NCBI GenBank assembly: GCA_030737835.1
Contig: CM060855.1
Location: 16,001,438 to 16,065,437, forward strand
DNA from: Acorus gramineus
Taxonomy: Eukaryota > Streptophyta > Magnoliopsida > Acorales > Acoraceae
Direction of reading: 5' to 3'
Length of the DNA: 64,000 bases
The notes beneath the pieces were generated by a model. That model saw only the letters and a list, made by a program, of their open reading frames with translations, was not told the DNA's origin and made no database searches. Position 1 is the stretch's first letter, and every line of letters begins with the position of its first letter. Positions 37,401-50,252 of the stretch are shown one piece after another. Made by a program: the position numbers and the translations under genes.

Positions 37401-40025
37401 TAAAAAGCATATCTGATTACTCTATCTTATGCTAGAACCTTCTATTCTGTTATCAAAACATATTTCTGTTTTATATGGTGATCTTTAAATTGGTTGATCA
37501 TAAAGGATTTAAAAGAATTATGTGGCTTTGCATGAGGATTTTTAATGACGTCAGATGCTTGTAGTGATGTTCCTTGCATATTTCAATGACTTGATGTGTG
37601 CATGTAGTTATCATATTGGTTCAGTTTAGTTTGATATAACAATGGTACTCTTGTCCTTTGCAGTTCCTCTTGGATGCTGCTATTGTTAACTGTGTAGATC
37701 TTGCGGCGAACAGCCATGGATGCGTTGTGCTTCAGAAATGCTTCCCTTATCTAGACGATGAACAAACACACTATTTAATATCTGAGCTCGCGTCCAATGC
37801 TCTTTACCTTTCCCAGGACCCATTTGGGTAATACTTTTTCCACTTTTCCACAAAGTAGTTGAGCATGTCTTTCTGGCAGTGTTTTGAATCAAGTTTGACG
37901 AAGAGCTATACTTAAAGCAACTTTTGAAATTTGCTTTCCAAAAAGCTTAGATTTGTTAGATTCCTGAAAAGTTGCTTTAAGCTTTCTTCAAAAGCTGCAA
38001 CAGCTTGGGGTGTTGGGAAATGAGTTTGGATTAAGTATGATTGTTGCAAAAGCAGAATTTCCAAAAGCTATCCAAACTCATTTCCAAATGCGAGATAATA
38101 GAGAGTGAGCTTTCGGTGTTGGGAAATGAATTTGGATTATGTATGATTGTTGCAAAAGCAGAATTTCCAAAAGCTATCCAAATTCATTTCCAAATGCGAG
38201 ATAATAGAGAATGAGCTTGGGGTGTTGGGAAATGAGTTTGGATTAAGTATATGATTGTTGCAAAAGCAGAATTTTCAAAAGCTATCCAAACTCATTTCCA
38301 AATGCGAGATAATGGAGAGTGATCAATAGTAATCATAGTCCAAATGGAAATGGTGTGATCATGCATGTCTTCTTTTTTTTTCCTCCATGAATGCATCTTT
38401 ACATTCTGCCAACACTGATGTCAGGCCCCTTGTCACCAGTTTTGGAATTCAGGAACAATTTGACAAGGACAAAAACATGCAATTTGGTCTAAATCAGGAA
38501 AATTCATATATGACTTGTAAAACTTTTAATATTAAACAAATTCGTGATCCCTAGATAATGTAGTAACATCAAAACATTGAAAGGACTTCTGAGTCAAAGT
38601 TACACTGAATTCAGGCAAAATCATAAAAAAAATCTACTTTAAAATTCTAGTGGAGAAAAGTCTAGCCGTGCATTTTTTCCCTTTTTGGTTTTAATATTGT
38701 TGCATAAGTAAAATATATAGTATACGTTAATACATGAATTATTGAATAAGACATGTATTATTAATGAGACATGTTTAAATTGGAATTGAACTTATAATGA
38801 AAAAAGTGCACATTTGATATGTGAATTAATTAATAATTCGAAGTATTCTTTCTGAGTTGATATGCAGGAACTATATGATGCAGTACATCCTTGAATTGAA
38901 AGAGCTTCCCTGGGTGAAGGTAAAGGTGATGGAACATCTAGAGGGAAATTACATAGACATGTCCATGCACAAATGCAGCAGCAATGTGGTTGAGAGGTGC
39001 ATGTTGGTCTCTAATGACGAACAGCGTGCCCGCATTGTTAAGGAGCTCTTAGACAGCCCCCGTCTGGCTGACATGATGCAGGACCCTTATGGAAATTATG
39101 TCATTCAGTATGCACTTAAAGTAACAGAGGTATGAAATATTGAGATACTAACTTGAACTTTAGAATATATACTCAGTACTAGTCCTTTAGGTTGATGGCC
39201 TAGTGATTGAAGAATGGACACTTCCCCTTGGGGGACCTGTGTTCGAGTCCTGTATGACAGTGTGCACATCCCCTCTGGGTTGGGTTTCCCTCCACCGTCC
39301 ATTTTGGGTCTGCATTGACCCAATCTAAGAAGCACAGAAGTTTCAATGAAAATGAAGAGTCCACGTGACACGAAATATGTTGGACGCATGTCAGATACCT
39401 TCCATATGTGTCTAAAAATCATAATAATAATTTGAAATTTGGACACATTTGAGGCATAATGGACATACTGTGGACACATGACTATTATGCAACACAATGA
39501 CACAACATTGTAACTTTTTTCTTATTAATTATTTGTAAGTTTTAAGCTCTCATACATCCAAACGATGTTAACTTGATGGAGATGATTTTTGATACACCGT
39601 TATGATTATAACAGTTCTAAATATTTTATGGAGGTCCATTTTTGTAAATAATCACAACATGACATAAATTGTTTTTTTATTCATTGTTGTATCTCTGTCA
39701 TGGTCTTGGCTTTGGCCTTGTTTTTCAAGATTTGTCGTGTCACTGTGTCTATATCATGTCTGTCCATTTCATATCCATCTCCATGCTCCATAAAGGCCAA
39801 ATCAATACTAGTAGTGGTTTGGGTCCTTATACCAATAATATGAATATACATAAATGATATTTATACACACATGCACACTTGTACTAATCCTGTTGTTACC
39901 ATGTTAAACAGGGAGCTCTTCAGGCGTCTATTTTAAGGGCTATCAGGGCGCATGTTCCGGTTCTCCGAAACAACCAATATGGAAAGAAAGTTCTCACAAA
40001 TGAAATTTTCAAGAGACAACTGTAA
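34464..40025 (+). CDS. Pumilio/PUF RNA-binding protein with CCCH zinc finger, APUM12-like
   Basis: Coding exons 34464-36085, 36175-36337, 37664-37827, 38868-39129 and 39912-40025 join in frame to 774 residues. A CCCH finger (C-x7-C-x5-C-x3-H, about residues 346-364) lies mid-protein. From about residue 450 is a full Pumilio domain with eight repeats. Base-contact triads read CR/Q, NY/Q, TR/Q, NH/Q, CV/Q, NY/Q, SN/E and NY/Q, close to the classic set that reads UGUA-type sites; repeats 3 and 5 differ. PUF proteins bind 3' UTRs and repress or destabilise mRNA in the cytoplasm. The N-terminal ~340 residues are low-complexity Ser/Asn-rich. No lesions are seen. Assignment to the APUM7/8/12 group is from overall layout and neighbourhood, so I leave the symbol blank. 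Confidence 0.93.
38003..38322. repeat. Three ~106-bp tandem units, each a foldback, in a Pumilio intron
   Basis: Units start at about 38003, 38109 and 38215. Each carries GTTGGGAAATGAGTTTGGAT near its start and ATCCAAACTCATTTCCAAAT near its end, which are inverted complements, around a GATTGTTGCAAAAGCAGAAT core. So each unit can fold into a hairpin. This looks like a small foldback element that was tandemly amplified. Confidence 0.85.
39170..39340 (+). mobile_element. tRNA-derived SINE in the last Pumilio intron
   Basis: Has an RNA polymerase III box A-like word (GATGGCCTAGTGATTG, about 39194) and a box B (TGTTCGAGTCC, about 39240) about 45 bp apart. It continues with a SINE-type body. It is not a tRNA: no cloverleaf can be drawn downstream of box B. 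Confidence 0.65.
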
Positions 40026-40770
40026 AACAGGTCCCCGTGGAGATTCTTTAGGCTTTTTGGTGGGCTCTATGAATATGTTTACTGTAGGTTTATGAGGGAG
40101 TGTTCATAATTTAAATCTTGGTGTTAGTTGTTGTTTGTATAACTCCTTGTAGTCACTGCCTTTTTGAAGAATTTGTAGCAAAAGTTTGTGGCTGTTTAAT
40201 GTTTTGTGTTTGTTTAATGCTCATTGTTCGAGCATTGTTAGATTTAGGGTCAGTTTGGTGAAGGAGAATTCTGCCCACCCAGGAATCCCATCCTGATAGA
40301 TTTGTTGAGGAAGTTTGTAGTCATTTAGTGGCATTGAGACTTTGTTTAATGCTTATTGTGAATGTTGTTAGATTTATGGTCAGTTTGGTGGAGGAGGATT
40401 TCTGCTCAAGAATCTAATTCTCAATGATTTGGTAGAAAAGAGGAATGAAAGAAGCATACTGGGAAGTTTGTAGTCCTTTAATGTTTTTGACTCGTTGTTT
40501 TAATGTTTTATTGTTTGAATGTTGTTAAATTTGCTTAGGATTCCAATTCTGATAGATTTTATGAAAAGGAGGAATGAAAACCCTGACATCTCCCCTAAGC
40601 ATTCATTTACATCAACAATTTATAGGATATGGCAGCATAGAGTGGCATGTAACTATATGGTTTTTTTTGTTTTTTGTGCTACACTCACTTTGTTTTACAG
40701 CATCGATTGCCATTGTTATATTATTAATATTGTATATGAAATCGCCTATAACAGTATCTATTATATTACG

Positions 40771-40810
<40 letters not shown>

Positions 40811-41070
40811 AAATAATGTGTGTGGGGCTGCAAATGCTACATCAAATTGTCGATTGAACATGGAAACTCCAAATGAACATGGAGAAGCCTTAATGGGTTG
40901 AAGGTTGAAGTTCTCAAAATCAGATCCTGGAAATCATACACTCTTAATAATAAACGTGACACCAAAATGAATTTGCAGCATTGAATTGAAAGAGATCGTG
41001 CATGAAATTAATTTCAAAAAATACATCCCCAAATGTACCTTGATATAAGTACAAAAGTAACTAAGGTGTT
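40026..41070. other. Pumilio 3' flank, no gene seen
   Basis: Contains partly repeated pieces (for example TTAGATTTAGGGTCAGTTTGGTG at about 40240 and a similar one near 40368) and a (TA)n microsatellite at 40763-40803. No clear polyadenylation signal was assigned. Confidence 0.5.
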
Positions 41071-41099
41071 CATCCATTAATAAATATAAACATTATCTT

Positions 41100-42671
41100 T
41101 TACAATACCACCAATTTAGCACCTACGGGCACTCTATTAAAAAGGAACTTCTGAATCCTCCGACGACAAATCTCTATGCCTTGATCGTATTCATATGCTT
41201 CTATTTTTCCATCAAATCCGTATAACGTTTGGTGGCAGTCGATGGTCATGGTTTCTAGATTCACTGCCTTCTTCAATAAAAGTGATGCAAATGCAATTTC
41301 ATGCCAGAACCCATCAAATCCACTGATCTTCACTTTTTTCAAGAAATCAAGAGGGCACCTACGAAAAAGCTTAGCCACCTCTCCCCCATAAAGTGAATTA
41401 TCAAAATCACGGGAACAAATAATCAACAATCATCAGCATAAGAGGTTAAAAGTAGAGTAGAATAAGAATATCATAATAAAGGATGAATAAGGAAGAGAAC
41501 ATGAGGAACCGGGGAGATTGAGTATAGGTACGTTAACATAGGTAAGAATAAGTTGATGTCTATTTTTCTAAGCCTCCTTTATAATTGTGTCATAAACAAC
41601 AAAATAACTTATGTTTCTATCTGAACGATATCATTGATAATCATTTGCTTTTGATAGAAGTAAGAATTAATGGAGAAAATAAAATTATAGATTCACATCA
41701 ATCCATAATCATGAATATAATGCAACATTAAAATATTTCAAAGTCGTTTATTTCTTACTTTGAATTGGAGTTCATGTAAGAAAGGATAAGACTTCAAAAG
41801 GGGAATCATCCAGAGGAGATTGTCGTATGATTGTGTTCTATATATCACCTTCAACCGTTTGAGCTTCGTAAATCGAGGAAAGTATTATGAAATAGACATT
41901 GTCTGTAGCAAAAGAAAACATTAACCATCACATAGAAATACTAGCTCTTTAAACAGAATAAAGCACAAAAATATTAAAACTAATAGTTCACCCTATTACC
42001 TCATCATAATAAAAAAATGAAAAAAAATGATATCTTAAGAGACTCCAGGTGAGCAAGAATATGTGGAAGCCTTCCAAATACGTATTTAATACCATCGCGC
42101 ATATCTTTTAGATAGCTGTACGCAATGTGTTTCAGTTGCAGATTTTCACCAAAAGAGAAATTTCTCATTTCCCCCGTATACACGAAGGTGGTTATATTTG
42201 GAGCATTAATGGACACATTCTCCAACTTGTTACAATTTCTTATTTCGAGGTATTCGAGCCGAGAACAAGAACAGGGGATTTCCAAACTAACCAAAGAACA
42301 GCCTACCAAACTCAATCGTTCCAAGATGGTACAAGTAGATAATATTTCTCCTATGTCCTCATCTTGATACCACAAGGACGAAACTCTAAAAATTGATCAA
42401 CAGATTGCACAAATTTGAGGTTTCGCGCCAAACAATATGCTATTTTTTCATCCTCATCATCTAATTCATTAAAGAGTTCCACAGGGAAACGATCTCCTAA
42501 TATATTGTCAGATTCAAAGTTGAGGTTAGAAAGAGATTTTGCAAGATATCTCCATCTGCTTGACAAAACAGCAGTCCTGGTAGCATCTCGTATTGGTAAA
42601 AGTGACACAATTGAATGAAGGATATCATCAGGAAGAGCGGTGATTCGATTCTCCTCCATGATTTTTTTCAC
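41100..42671 (-). pseudogene. F-box/LRR/FBD pseudogene, copy A
   Basis: The start (MEENRITALPDDILHSIVSLL) gives an intact F-box, followed by LRR-type sequence and, in the last exon (41100-41430), the FBD-like C-terminus. Compared with copy B it lacks about 290 bp of the LRR exon. The deletion joint is at 42355-42362 and the frame breaks there. The exon matching 47883-48026 has an in-frame stop (TCATAATAC) near 41893, and the last-exon acceptor is TTG-like instead of AG near 41430. Several independent lesions make this a dead gene. The non-coding leader exon extends to about 45890. Confidence 0.88.
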
Positions 42672-43097
42672 CTATCATAGTTAACAATCAATCATAGTTC
42701 GTCAAGTCAGTCATCATATATGATGAACACAAGGAACTGGTGAACAAAGAGAGAGCGAGATAGAATACAGCCAAATTAAATGGATGAATAAGAAAGAAAA
42801 AAAATCAAGTGAAGTGGGGAAAACATATTATATAGTGTAAACTCAACACTTGAACTTGATCCTTTAATTCAGATTAGGATAATTGTTTAAGTATAAGCAA
42901 TACAAATTAAAGGATGAAAGTAGGAATGATCAGGCATTCCATATGCTAGCAATAAAAGAAAAGTATTAACACATATGCAAGTACATGGAAATAAATTTTA
43001 GGGCTAACAATTTCCACTAAACAAAAAAAGGAACATAAAATAGTTTCATTTGAATTCTACTAAAATACGAATTCACCCAGTTTAGTGTTGAACAGGG

Positions 43098-43135
43098 TTT
43101 ATAACACACACACAGCACACACACACACACACAAA
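43098..43135. repeat. (AC)n microsatellite in copy A
   Basis: About 36 bp of AC dinucleotides; the matching site in copy B (about 49679-49691) is much shorter. Confidence 0.85.
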
Positions 43136-44052
43136 CAAAAATCCTTTTGTTCAATGATCAAGATTTGTTGAAAGGTAAAATTAGTTGATTTTAGACATAC
43201 ATATAAGTTTTCTATCATGAAGTGTTGTTCTAATATAAATTTGAGTTGACACCTGAACTCATATAAAGACTTACATTACAAGCAAACTAAAACTCTAAAA
43301 GAGACTTACATTACACTCAGGCAGACCAGTTTTCAGCCCGAAACGAACTTCACCCATGTTTTCATATGTTTTTTTTTTAATTATATACTTCATCAAATGA
43401 GGTACGCACTTTCATAAAATATGAAATATATATTTCAATGAATTAAATGTATTATTTATATAAAAAATGTAAAAAAAATTTAACGAGAAATATACCTCGT
43501 CATATATAGTGGAGGGGGCTAACAAGATATATAAGGTTATATTTGAAACAGTAGAAAAAACTAATTGTAACAATACTCTTTGAACAAAAAGATATTATTT
43601 ATCCTACTTTGAAACATGGCCCAAATTTTATTATTTATCCCACTAATTTACAACCAAAAAGATATTCCAAAATACAAAAGAAGCATGAACTAAAAAACTA
43701 ATACTAAATATTTGACAAGATTACTATAGAATCTCAAATATATAAGAAGATAATACCTTGAGTTCTCTACGGCTTAAAATTTAGAAATGCTTGGGGCTTC
43801 TTTTTAAACGTTCAATTATTTTTAGAACTTTGAAAGGATTAATAAGGAGTTCTTTATATAGGCAAAAGTACAGGTGATTAGAGTAGGCGGTTAATATTGG
43901 GTTATGTGTTATGATAAGATTAGAAAAAAGGAGGATAAGATAGTCACAAACGAGAAAATTTGTTGGTATTAATGTTAATTTGCTATCTTATATTAATTAA
44001 AATATGATATTCAAAAATATATTTTATGATGATACTATAAATCATATTTTAT

Positions 44053-44460
44053 GTGACATCTGATCCATTGAGATGGTCAAGAGATTCAACAGTCCCAAAA
44101 AAACTTATGGATTAGGTGAATGTGAGATGTTTAGTCTCATAAGAAGAGATGGTCTATTATTATACCTAAGAGCAAAGCGGAAGCTCGGGGTGTTAATTTT
44201 AATTTTTCCATATTTTAAAATTGCATTACATACACTTAAAAATCTTTCGGGTTTTGTAATAGATAGATATATAATAGATTCATTAATCAAAATATAAAAT
44301 TTTCAATGAGAAATTCTAGGTCCAAGAACTCAATAATTTGGCAAGATTTAGAATATTTGACAAGATTACTATAGAATCTTAAATATATAAGAAGATAATA
44401 CCTTGAGTTCTCTACGGCTTAGGATTTAGAAATGCTTGAGGCTTCTTTTTCAACTTTCAA
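44053..44460. repeat. Extra local duplication in copy A
   Basis: This stretch repeats the sequence at 44464-45300 (with the Helitron removed), for example ACTTATGGATTAGGTGAAT and GAGAAATTCTAGGTCCAAGA. Copy B has it only once (51602-51930), so the extra piece arose in copy A. Confidence 0.75.
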
Positions 44461-44578
44461 TTTTATGTGACACCTGACTCATTCAGGTAGTGGTAGGTTA
44501 GGGTAGTCAAGGGATACAATAGTCCCAAAAGACTTATGGATTAGGTGAATATGAGATGATTAATCCCATCTATCTATC

Positions 44579-45066
44579 TATATTATTAATCAAAAGTGTT
44601 TTTAACTTCGTAATACTTTCATTTTCGAGTTTACCCTTAATTTTGTATGATCTTTATTTTTTGGATTAAGGGTAAAAATTGAAAAAAAAAGGCAATAAAT
44701 TTAAAGGATAATATTAGATATTTATCAAATCTATTTTATTGAATTTCACAAATCCTTAATTTTATAAATAAATTTGTATAAATACATGGTTTTAAATATA
44801 AAATATAATGCTCCAAATATTATATTTTACATATAAGATTATAAATTAATATTATTTTATCATGTCAATTTGGTTATATCTATTGGCTGGTTATGTTGGA
44901 TCAGATTTAATAATTATAATATTAATAAATCCATATAAAGATTAAAGTTCTCTCAACTTATCAATTTTTTTGGATTATGTATTGACATGTTTTTTTTAAA
45001 AAAGGAGGTGATTTTCTTAAGATATATTATTAATTTGAACGCACATCATGCGTGGTGGAAGACTAG
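44579..45066 (+). mobile_element. Helitron, 488 bp, non-autonomous
   Basis: Begins TCTATC and ends CTAG. A short hairpin, ACGCA-CATCA-TGCGT (45039-45053), lies about 13 bases before the end. It is inserted exactly between A and T of the host site. The paralogous site in copy B reads AATCCCATATTAAC without the insert, so the empty site is directly visible. No target duplication exists, as expected for Helitrons. No Rep/helicase frame is present. Confidence 0.9.
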
Positions 45067-45307
45067 TATTAACTAATGAGAAGAGATATTCTATTCTTAT
45101 ACCTAAGAGCAAAACGGACAATTTGTAAGCTTCGGGTATTAATTTTAATTTTTTTATATTTTAAAATTACATTACATACACTTGAAAACTCTTTTTGGTT
45201 TTATAATAGATAGATATATAATAGATTCATTAATCAAAATATAAAATTTTCAATGAGAAATTCTAGGTCCAAGAACTCAATAATTTGGCTCATGATTTGA
45301 ACTCAAA

Positions 45308-45593
45308 AAAAGGATAATGTTACATTTGTCCATCTTCCAGCCCTTAATCTAGTATACAAATGTTTTGAATTTTTTAAAAAATAGTATACTCTATCTAATG
45401 TAGTATGTGTTTTTATAAAAAATGAAACATATACTCTAATTAATTGTATATTTACATTTATAAAAAATGTGAATAAAAATTATCGAAACATATACATTGT
45501 TAAAATGAATATATGCTCCGATAATTTTCTATTGACACATATAAAATTAAAATTGAGGGTAAAATAAAAAAAAATGTGTGTAACAGCATTAAA
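45308..45593. mobile_element. MITE family 2, copy in unit A
   Basis: Begins GGATAATGTTACATTTG and ends TGTGTGTAACA, giving TGTTACA-type inverted ends. The same family occurs reversed at 56676-56962. Diverged pieces lie at about 43355-43520 and 49925-50080. It is absent at the matching position of unit B. Confidence 0.6.
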
Positions 45594-45725
45594 AAAATAA
45601 ACCCACTTGAGATTTTAATTTCGGAACGCTATTTACACAAAGGAACATTAAAAAAAATAAAAATATATGAATTTTCTGATCATAACTCAAACAATTAACA
45701 AAAAAAGAAATAAAATTTTACTTAC

Positions 45726-45910
45726 CCCAGCAAAAGAAAAGCAATCAAAACAAGGGTCGATGAGAATGAAATATGGATCCGAGAAAAACCAATCTGTTGG
45801 GATTTTATAAGAGCGTCGGCGAGAGAGTCACAGTTGTTTTGTTTGTTGAGATTTTCATTTAGACACAGAGAGATCGTTCGGAAATATTTATAAGAGAGCA
45901 GCAAATACTT
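45726..45910 (-). promoter_or_regulatory. Promoter and leader exon of F-box copy A
   Basis: On minus, CTTATAAATATTTCCG (about 45884-45899) is a TATA box, followed by a leader with TTGTTTTGTTTGTTGAG-like sequence and a donor GCTGGG|GTAAGT at 45725/45726. A second leader exon probably lies near 43760-43800 (ACTCAAG|GTATTA). The start site and splicing are inferred. Confidence 0.6.
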
Positions 45911-46197
45911 ATACTTTCTATTTATTCAAAATTTAAGATTTCAAAATCAAATTTAAAATTTAAATAAATTATATCAATATATTTAAAATTAAATCTGTTA
46001 CTTCTATTACTTTACTTATTAAAGGAAAGTCACATGGCTTTTTCATTTCCTTTTTTACTCTTCTTTTAATTTAGCAATTATTTATTTTGAATTTATTAAA
46101 AATTTAAGATTTAAATCAATTTTAGATAAATCATAAATATATTCTAATATTTCAAAATCAGTTAATGAAAGGGTATTCAAGTCCACCGTCACATTAA

Positions 46198-46519
46198 GCC
46201 CTGTTTGGTTCATGCCATTTTTTTAGGTGAAATTACTTTACCAGGAATCAGTTTACCAGGAATTATTTTACCAGGAATCGTGATTCTATCATATTGTTTA
46301 GTTCGCTAGTGGATTTATTCAAAGAATTATTTTCAAGTGTTTAGTTCATACATGAAAAATTATAAGGAATTTGATTTAAATGTCTAAAATACTCTTACTA
46401 TTATATATATATTTGCATAATTTATTTCTTTACCTATATCAAAATAATAAAAAAAGAGTAATTTTTTATAAATATTTAATGAATGCAAATAAATAAAATA
46501 ATCAATTCTATAATTAAAC

Positions 46520-46583
<64 letters not shown>

Positions 46584-47133
46584 CTTCCTAAATTAGTTGA
46601 AAATTATGAACTCCCCTAAAAACTAAATAACCAATTTTATTAGTTATGGATTTACGGGTATTTCCTTAGGCCTAAACTTACATCACACATCACATATTAT
46701 ACCAATTATAATAATATCTAAGCCCATCTACAAAAATAAAAACTAAATTTAAAAACATAAATTTATATCTAATACACAGTTAAGATTTTTCATATTACAT
46801 AACAGAGCTTTTTAGTTAAAAGATTAATATATAAACCCATTATATGGGTGGTTGGTAAAAAAAGAAAAGAAAAAAAGAGGAGGCTATTTATTTTAGAAAG
46901 GATATACGATATAATTTCATTAATTTTTAAATGATATAATAGTAATCTAATTAGGATTCTGGGTAGAATTTGAGATTACCACCTCTGATTCCATCCTATT
47001 TTCCCAGGATTTTAATTCTAATGGGATCCACAATTACCATCAAGATTACCACCAATCAAATACTGTATTTTATACATTTTGTAATCTTACATAGAATCAA
47101 ATTTCATCCGAGAAATGCACAAATCAAACTGGG
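46198..47133. mobile_element. ~0.94-kb inverted-repeat insertion in unit A
   Basis: The inward-read ends are GCCCTGTTTGGTTCATGC and, on the other strand, GCCCAGTTTGATTTGTGC, a clear pair of inverted termini. Unit B lacks it (52715-52740). A (TAA)n microsatellite (46527-46583) is inside. Target duplication is ambiguous, so the superfamily is unclear. Confidence 0.7.
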
Positions 47134-47223
47134 CTTATGTTTAATGCAAGGGTATTTAAAATCAGAACTCATATAATAAATAAACATTTAAAATCATCCA
47201 TTAATAAATATAAACATCATCTT

Positions 47224-49098
47224 TTACAGTACCACCAATTTAGCACCCACGGGAACTCTATTAAAAAGGAACCTGTGAATCCTCCGACGACAAATCTCTA
47301 TGCCTTGACCATATTTATATGCTTCTATTTTTCCATCAAATCCGTGTAACGTTTGGTGGCAGTCAATGGTCATGGTTTCTAGATTCACTGCATTCTTCAA
47401 TACAAGTGACGCAAATGCAATTTCATGCCAAAAACCATTAAATCCACTGATCTTCACCTTTTTCAAGAAATCAAGAGGGCACCTTCGAAAAAGCTTAGCT
47501 AACTCTGCCCTATAACGTGAATTATCAAGATCACGGGAAGCGGCAATCTACAATCATCAGCATAAGAGGTTAAAATTAGAGTAAGATAAGAAAATCATAA
47601 TAAAGGATGAATAAGGAGAAGAGCATGAGGGAATTAAGCAAATTGGGTATTGGTACGTCAAAATACATGAGAATAAGTTGGTACCTATTTTCCAAATCTC
47701 CTTTAGAATTATGTTATAAACTACAGAATAACTTATGTTCATATCCGTATGATACCATTGATAATCATGTGCTTTTGATAGAATTAAGAATTAATGGAGA
47801 AAATAAAAATATGGATTCACATCAATCCATATTCATGAATATAATGCAACATTACAATATTTCAAAGTCATTTATTGCTTACTTCAAATTGGAGTTCATG
47901 TATAAAAGGACAAGCCCTCAAAAGGGGAATCATCCAGAGGAGATTGTCGTATGATTGTGATACATATATCACCTCCAACCGTTCGAGCTTCATAAATTGA
48001 GGAAAGTATTCTGGAATAGACACTGTCTGTAACAAAAGAAAACATTAACCATCACATACAAAGCATTGAAAATAGAAATACTAGCTCTTCAAACTGAATA
48101 AAGCACAAAAATATTAAAACTAATAGTTCACCCTATTACCTTATCATAATCAAAAGATGAAAAAAAAAATATATTAAGAGACTCCAGGTGAGCAAGAATC
48201 TGTGGAAGCCTTCCAAATATGTATTTAATACCATCGCGCATATCTTTTAGATAGTTGTACTCAATGTGTTTCAGTTGCAGACTTTCACCAAAAGAGAAAT
48301 TTCTCATTTCCCCCGTATACACGAAGGTGGTTATATTTGGAGCATTGATGGACACATTCTCCAACTCGTTACAATTTCTTATTTCGAGGTATTCAAGCCG
48401 AGAACAAGAACAGGGGATTTCCAAACTAACCAAAGAACAGCTTACCAAACTTAGTCGTTCCAAGATAAAACAAGTAGATAATATTTTTCCTAGGTCCTCA
48501 AGTGACACCTTCACATCAATAAGGCTGAGTGTGGTAAGAGACTTCAAACCATGAAAATTAGGAGGATATCTCACCATGACATATTCTAATGTCAAACATT
48601 TTAGGGACGCTTCTCGACGAGTTAACATGTGAAAGGGAAAACTATAGCGTTCCTCCTCTACATCAATCAAGTCATATTCCCATTCACATAGTTGGAGATG
48701 AAGTTCTTCAATCCCTGATGAAAATGCATGTGCAATCCATTTATCAAGAAAAGATGTATATGTGGTTTCCAAGCTCATACATATATCCTCAATGACTTCA
48801 TCTTGATACTACAAGGACGAGACTCTAAAAATTGATCAACAGCTTTCACGAATTTGAGGTTTCGCGCCAAACAATATGCTATTTCTTCATCCTCATCATC
48901 TAATTCATTAAAGAGTTCCACAGGGAAACGATCTCCTAATATATTGTCAGATTCAAAGTTGAGGTTAGAAAGAGATTTTGCAAGATATCTCCATCTGCTT
49001 GACAAAACAACAGTCCTGGCAGCATCTCGTATTGGTAAAAGTGACACAATTGAATGAAGGATATTATCAGGAAGAGCAGTGATTCGATCCTCCTCCAT
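47224..49098 (-). CDS. F-box/LRR/FBD protein, copy B (one frame break)
   Basis: Predicted exons on minus are 49098-48140, 48026-47883 and 47547-47224, about 474 residues, usual for the family. The F-box is at the N-terminus (ITALPDNILHSIVSLL, then SSRWRYLAKSL), LRR-like repeats follow, and the last exon is the FBD domain (VKISGF, then LKNAVNLETMTI). F-box proteins are substrate adaptors of SCF ubiquitin ligases through SKP1. A 2-nt insertion-like break near 48783 (RIYV then stop, resuming SLETTYTS) splits the LRR exon; it may be real or an assembly error, or a downstream ATG may be used. The other splice sites are good, unlike copy A. Confidence 0.78.
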
Positions 49099-50252
49099 GA
49101 TTTTTTTTCACCTATCATAGTTAACAATCAATCATAGTTCGTCAAGTCAGTCATCATATATGATGAACACAAGGAACTGGTGAACAAAGAGAGAGCGAGA
49201 TAGAATACAGCCAAATTAAATGGATTAATAAGAAAGAAAAAAATCAAGTGAAGTGGGGAAAACATATTATTACAGGATGTTTAATGTATAAGCAATACAA
49301 ATTAAAGGATGAAAGTAAGAATGATCAGGCATTCCCTATGCAAGCAATAAAAGAAAAGTATTAACACATATGCAAGTACATGGAAATAAAATCTACGGCA
49401 AACAATTTCAGGATGTTTAATGTATGCAAGTGGGGAAAACATATTATTACAGGATGTTTAATGTATAAGCAATACAAATTAAAGGATGAAAGTAAGAATG
49501 ATCAGGCATTCCCTATGCAAGCAATAAAAGAAAAGTATTAACACATATGCAAGTACATGGAAATAAAATCTAGGGCAAACAATTTCCACTAAACAAAAGA
49601 AGGAATATAAAATAGTTTCATTTCAATTCTACGAAAATACGAAATTCACCCAGTGTAGTGTTGAACAGGGCTTATAATACACACACACACAATAAAATCC
49701 TTTTGTTCAATGATTAAGATTTGTTGAAAGGCAAAATTAGTTGGTTTTAGACATACATATAAGTTTTCTATCACAAAGTGTTGTTCTAATATAAATTTGA
49801 GTGACACCTGAAGTCATATAAAGACTTCCAAGCGAACTAGAACTCTAAAAGAGAACTAATAATAAACAAGGAAATATTACACTCAGACAGATCTGTTTTT
49901 AGCCCCAACATGAACTTCGTTCATGTTTTTGTATGTTTTTTTTTTTAAATCATATACTTCATCAAATGATGTAAGTACTTTTATAAAATATGAAACATAT
50001 ACTTCAATAAATTGAATGTATCATCTATATAAAATGTGAAAAAAATTCAACAAGAAATATGTTTCGTTACATATAGTGGAGGGAATTAACAAGATATATA
50101 AAATTACATTTAAGATAGTAGAAAAAACTGATTGTAATAATGCTCTTTAAATAACAAACATAATATTTAAATAGAGAACTACCATGAAACATGCCCCAAA
50201 TTTTATTATTTATCCCACTAATTTACAACCAAAAAGATATTCCAAAAAACAA

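Noticed and set aside
39180..39260. tRNA gene
   Set aside because: Box A and box B are present but no acceptor stem or cloverleaf can be formed; fits a SINE.
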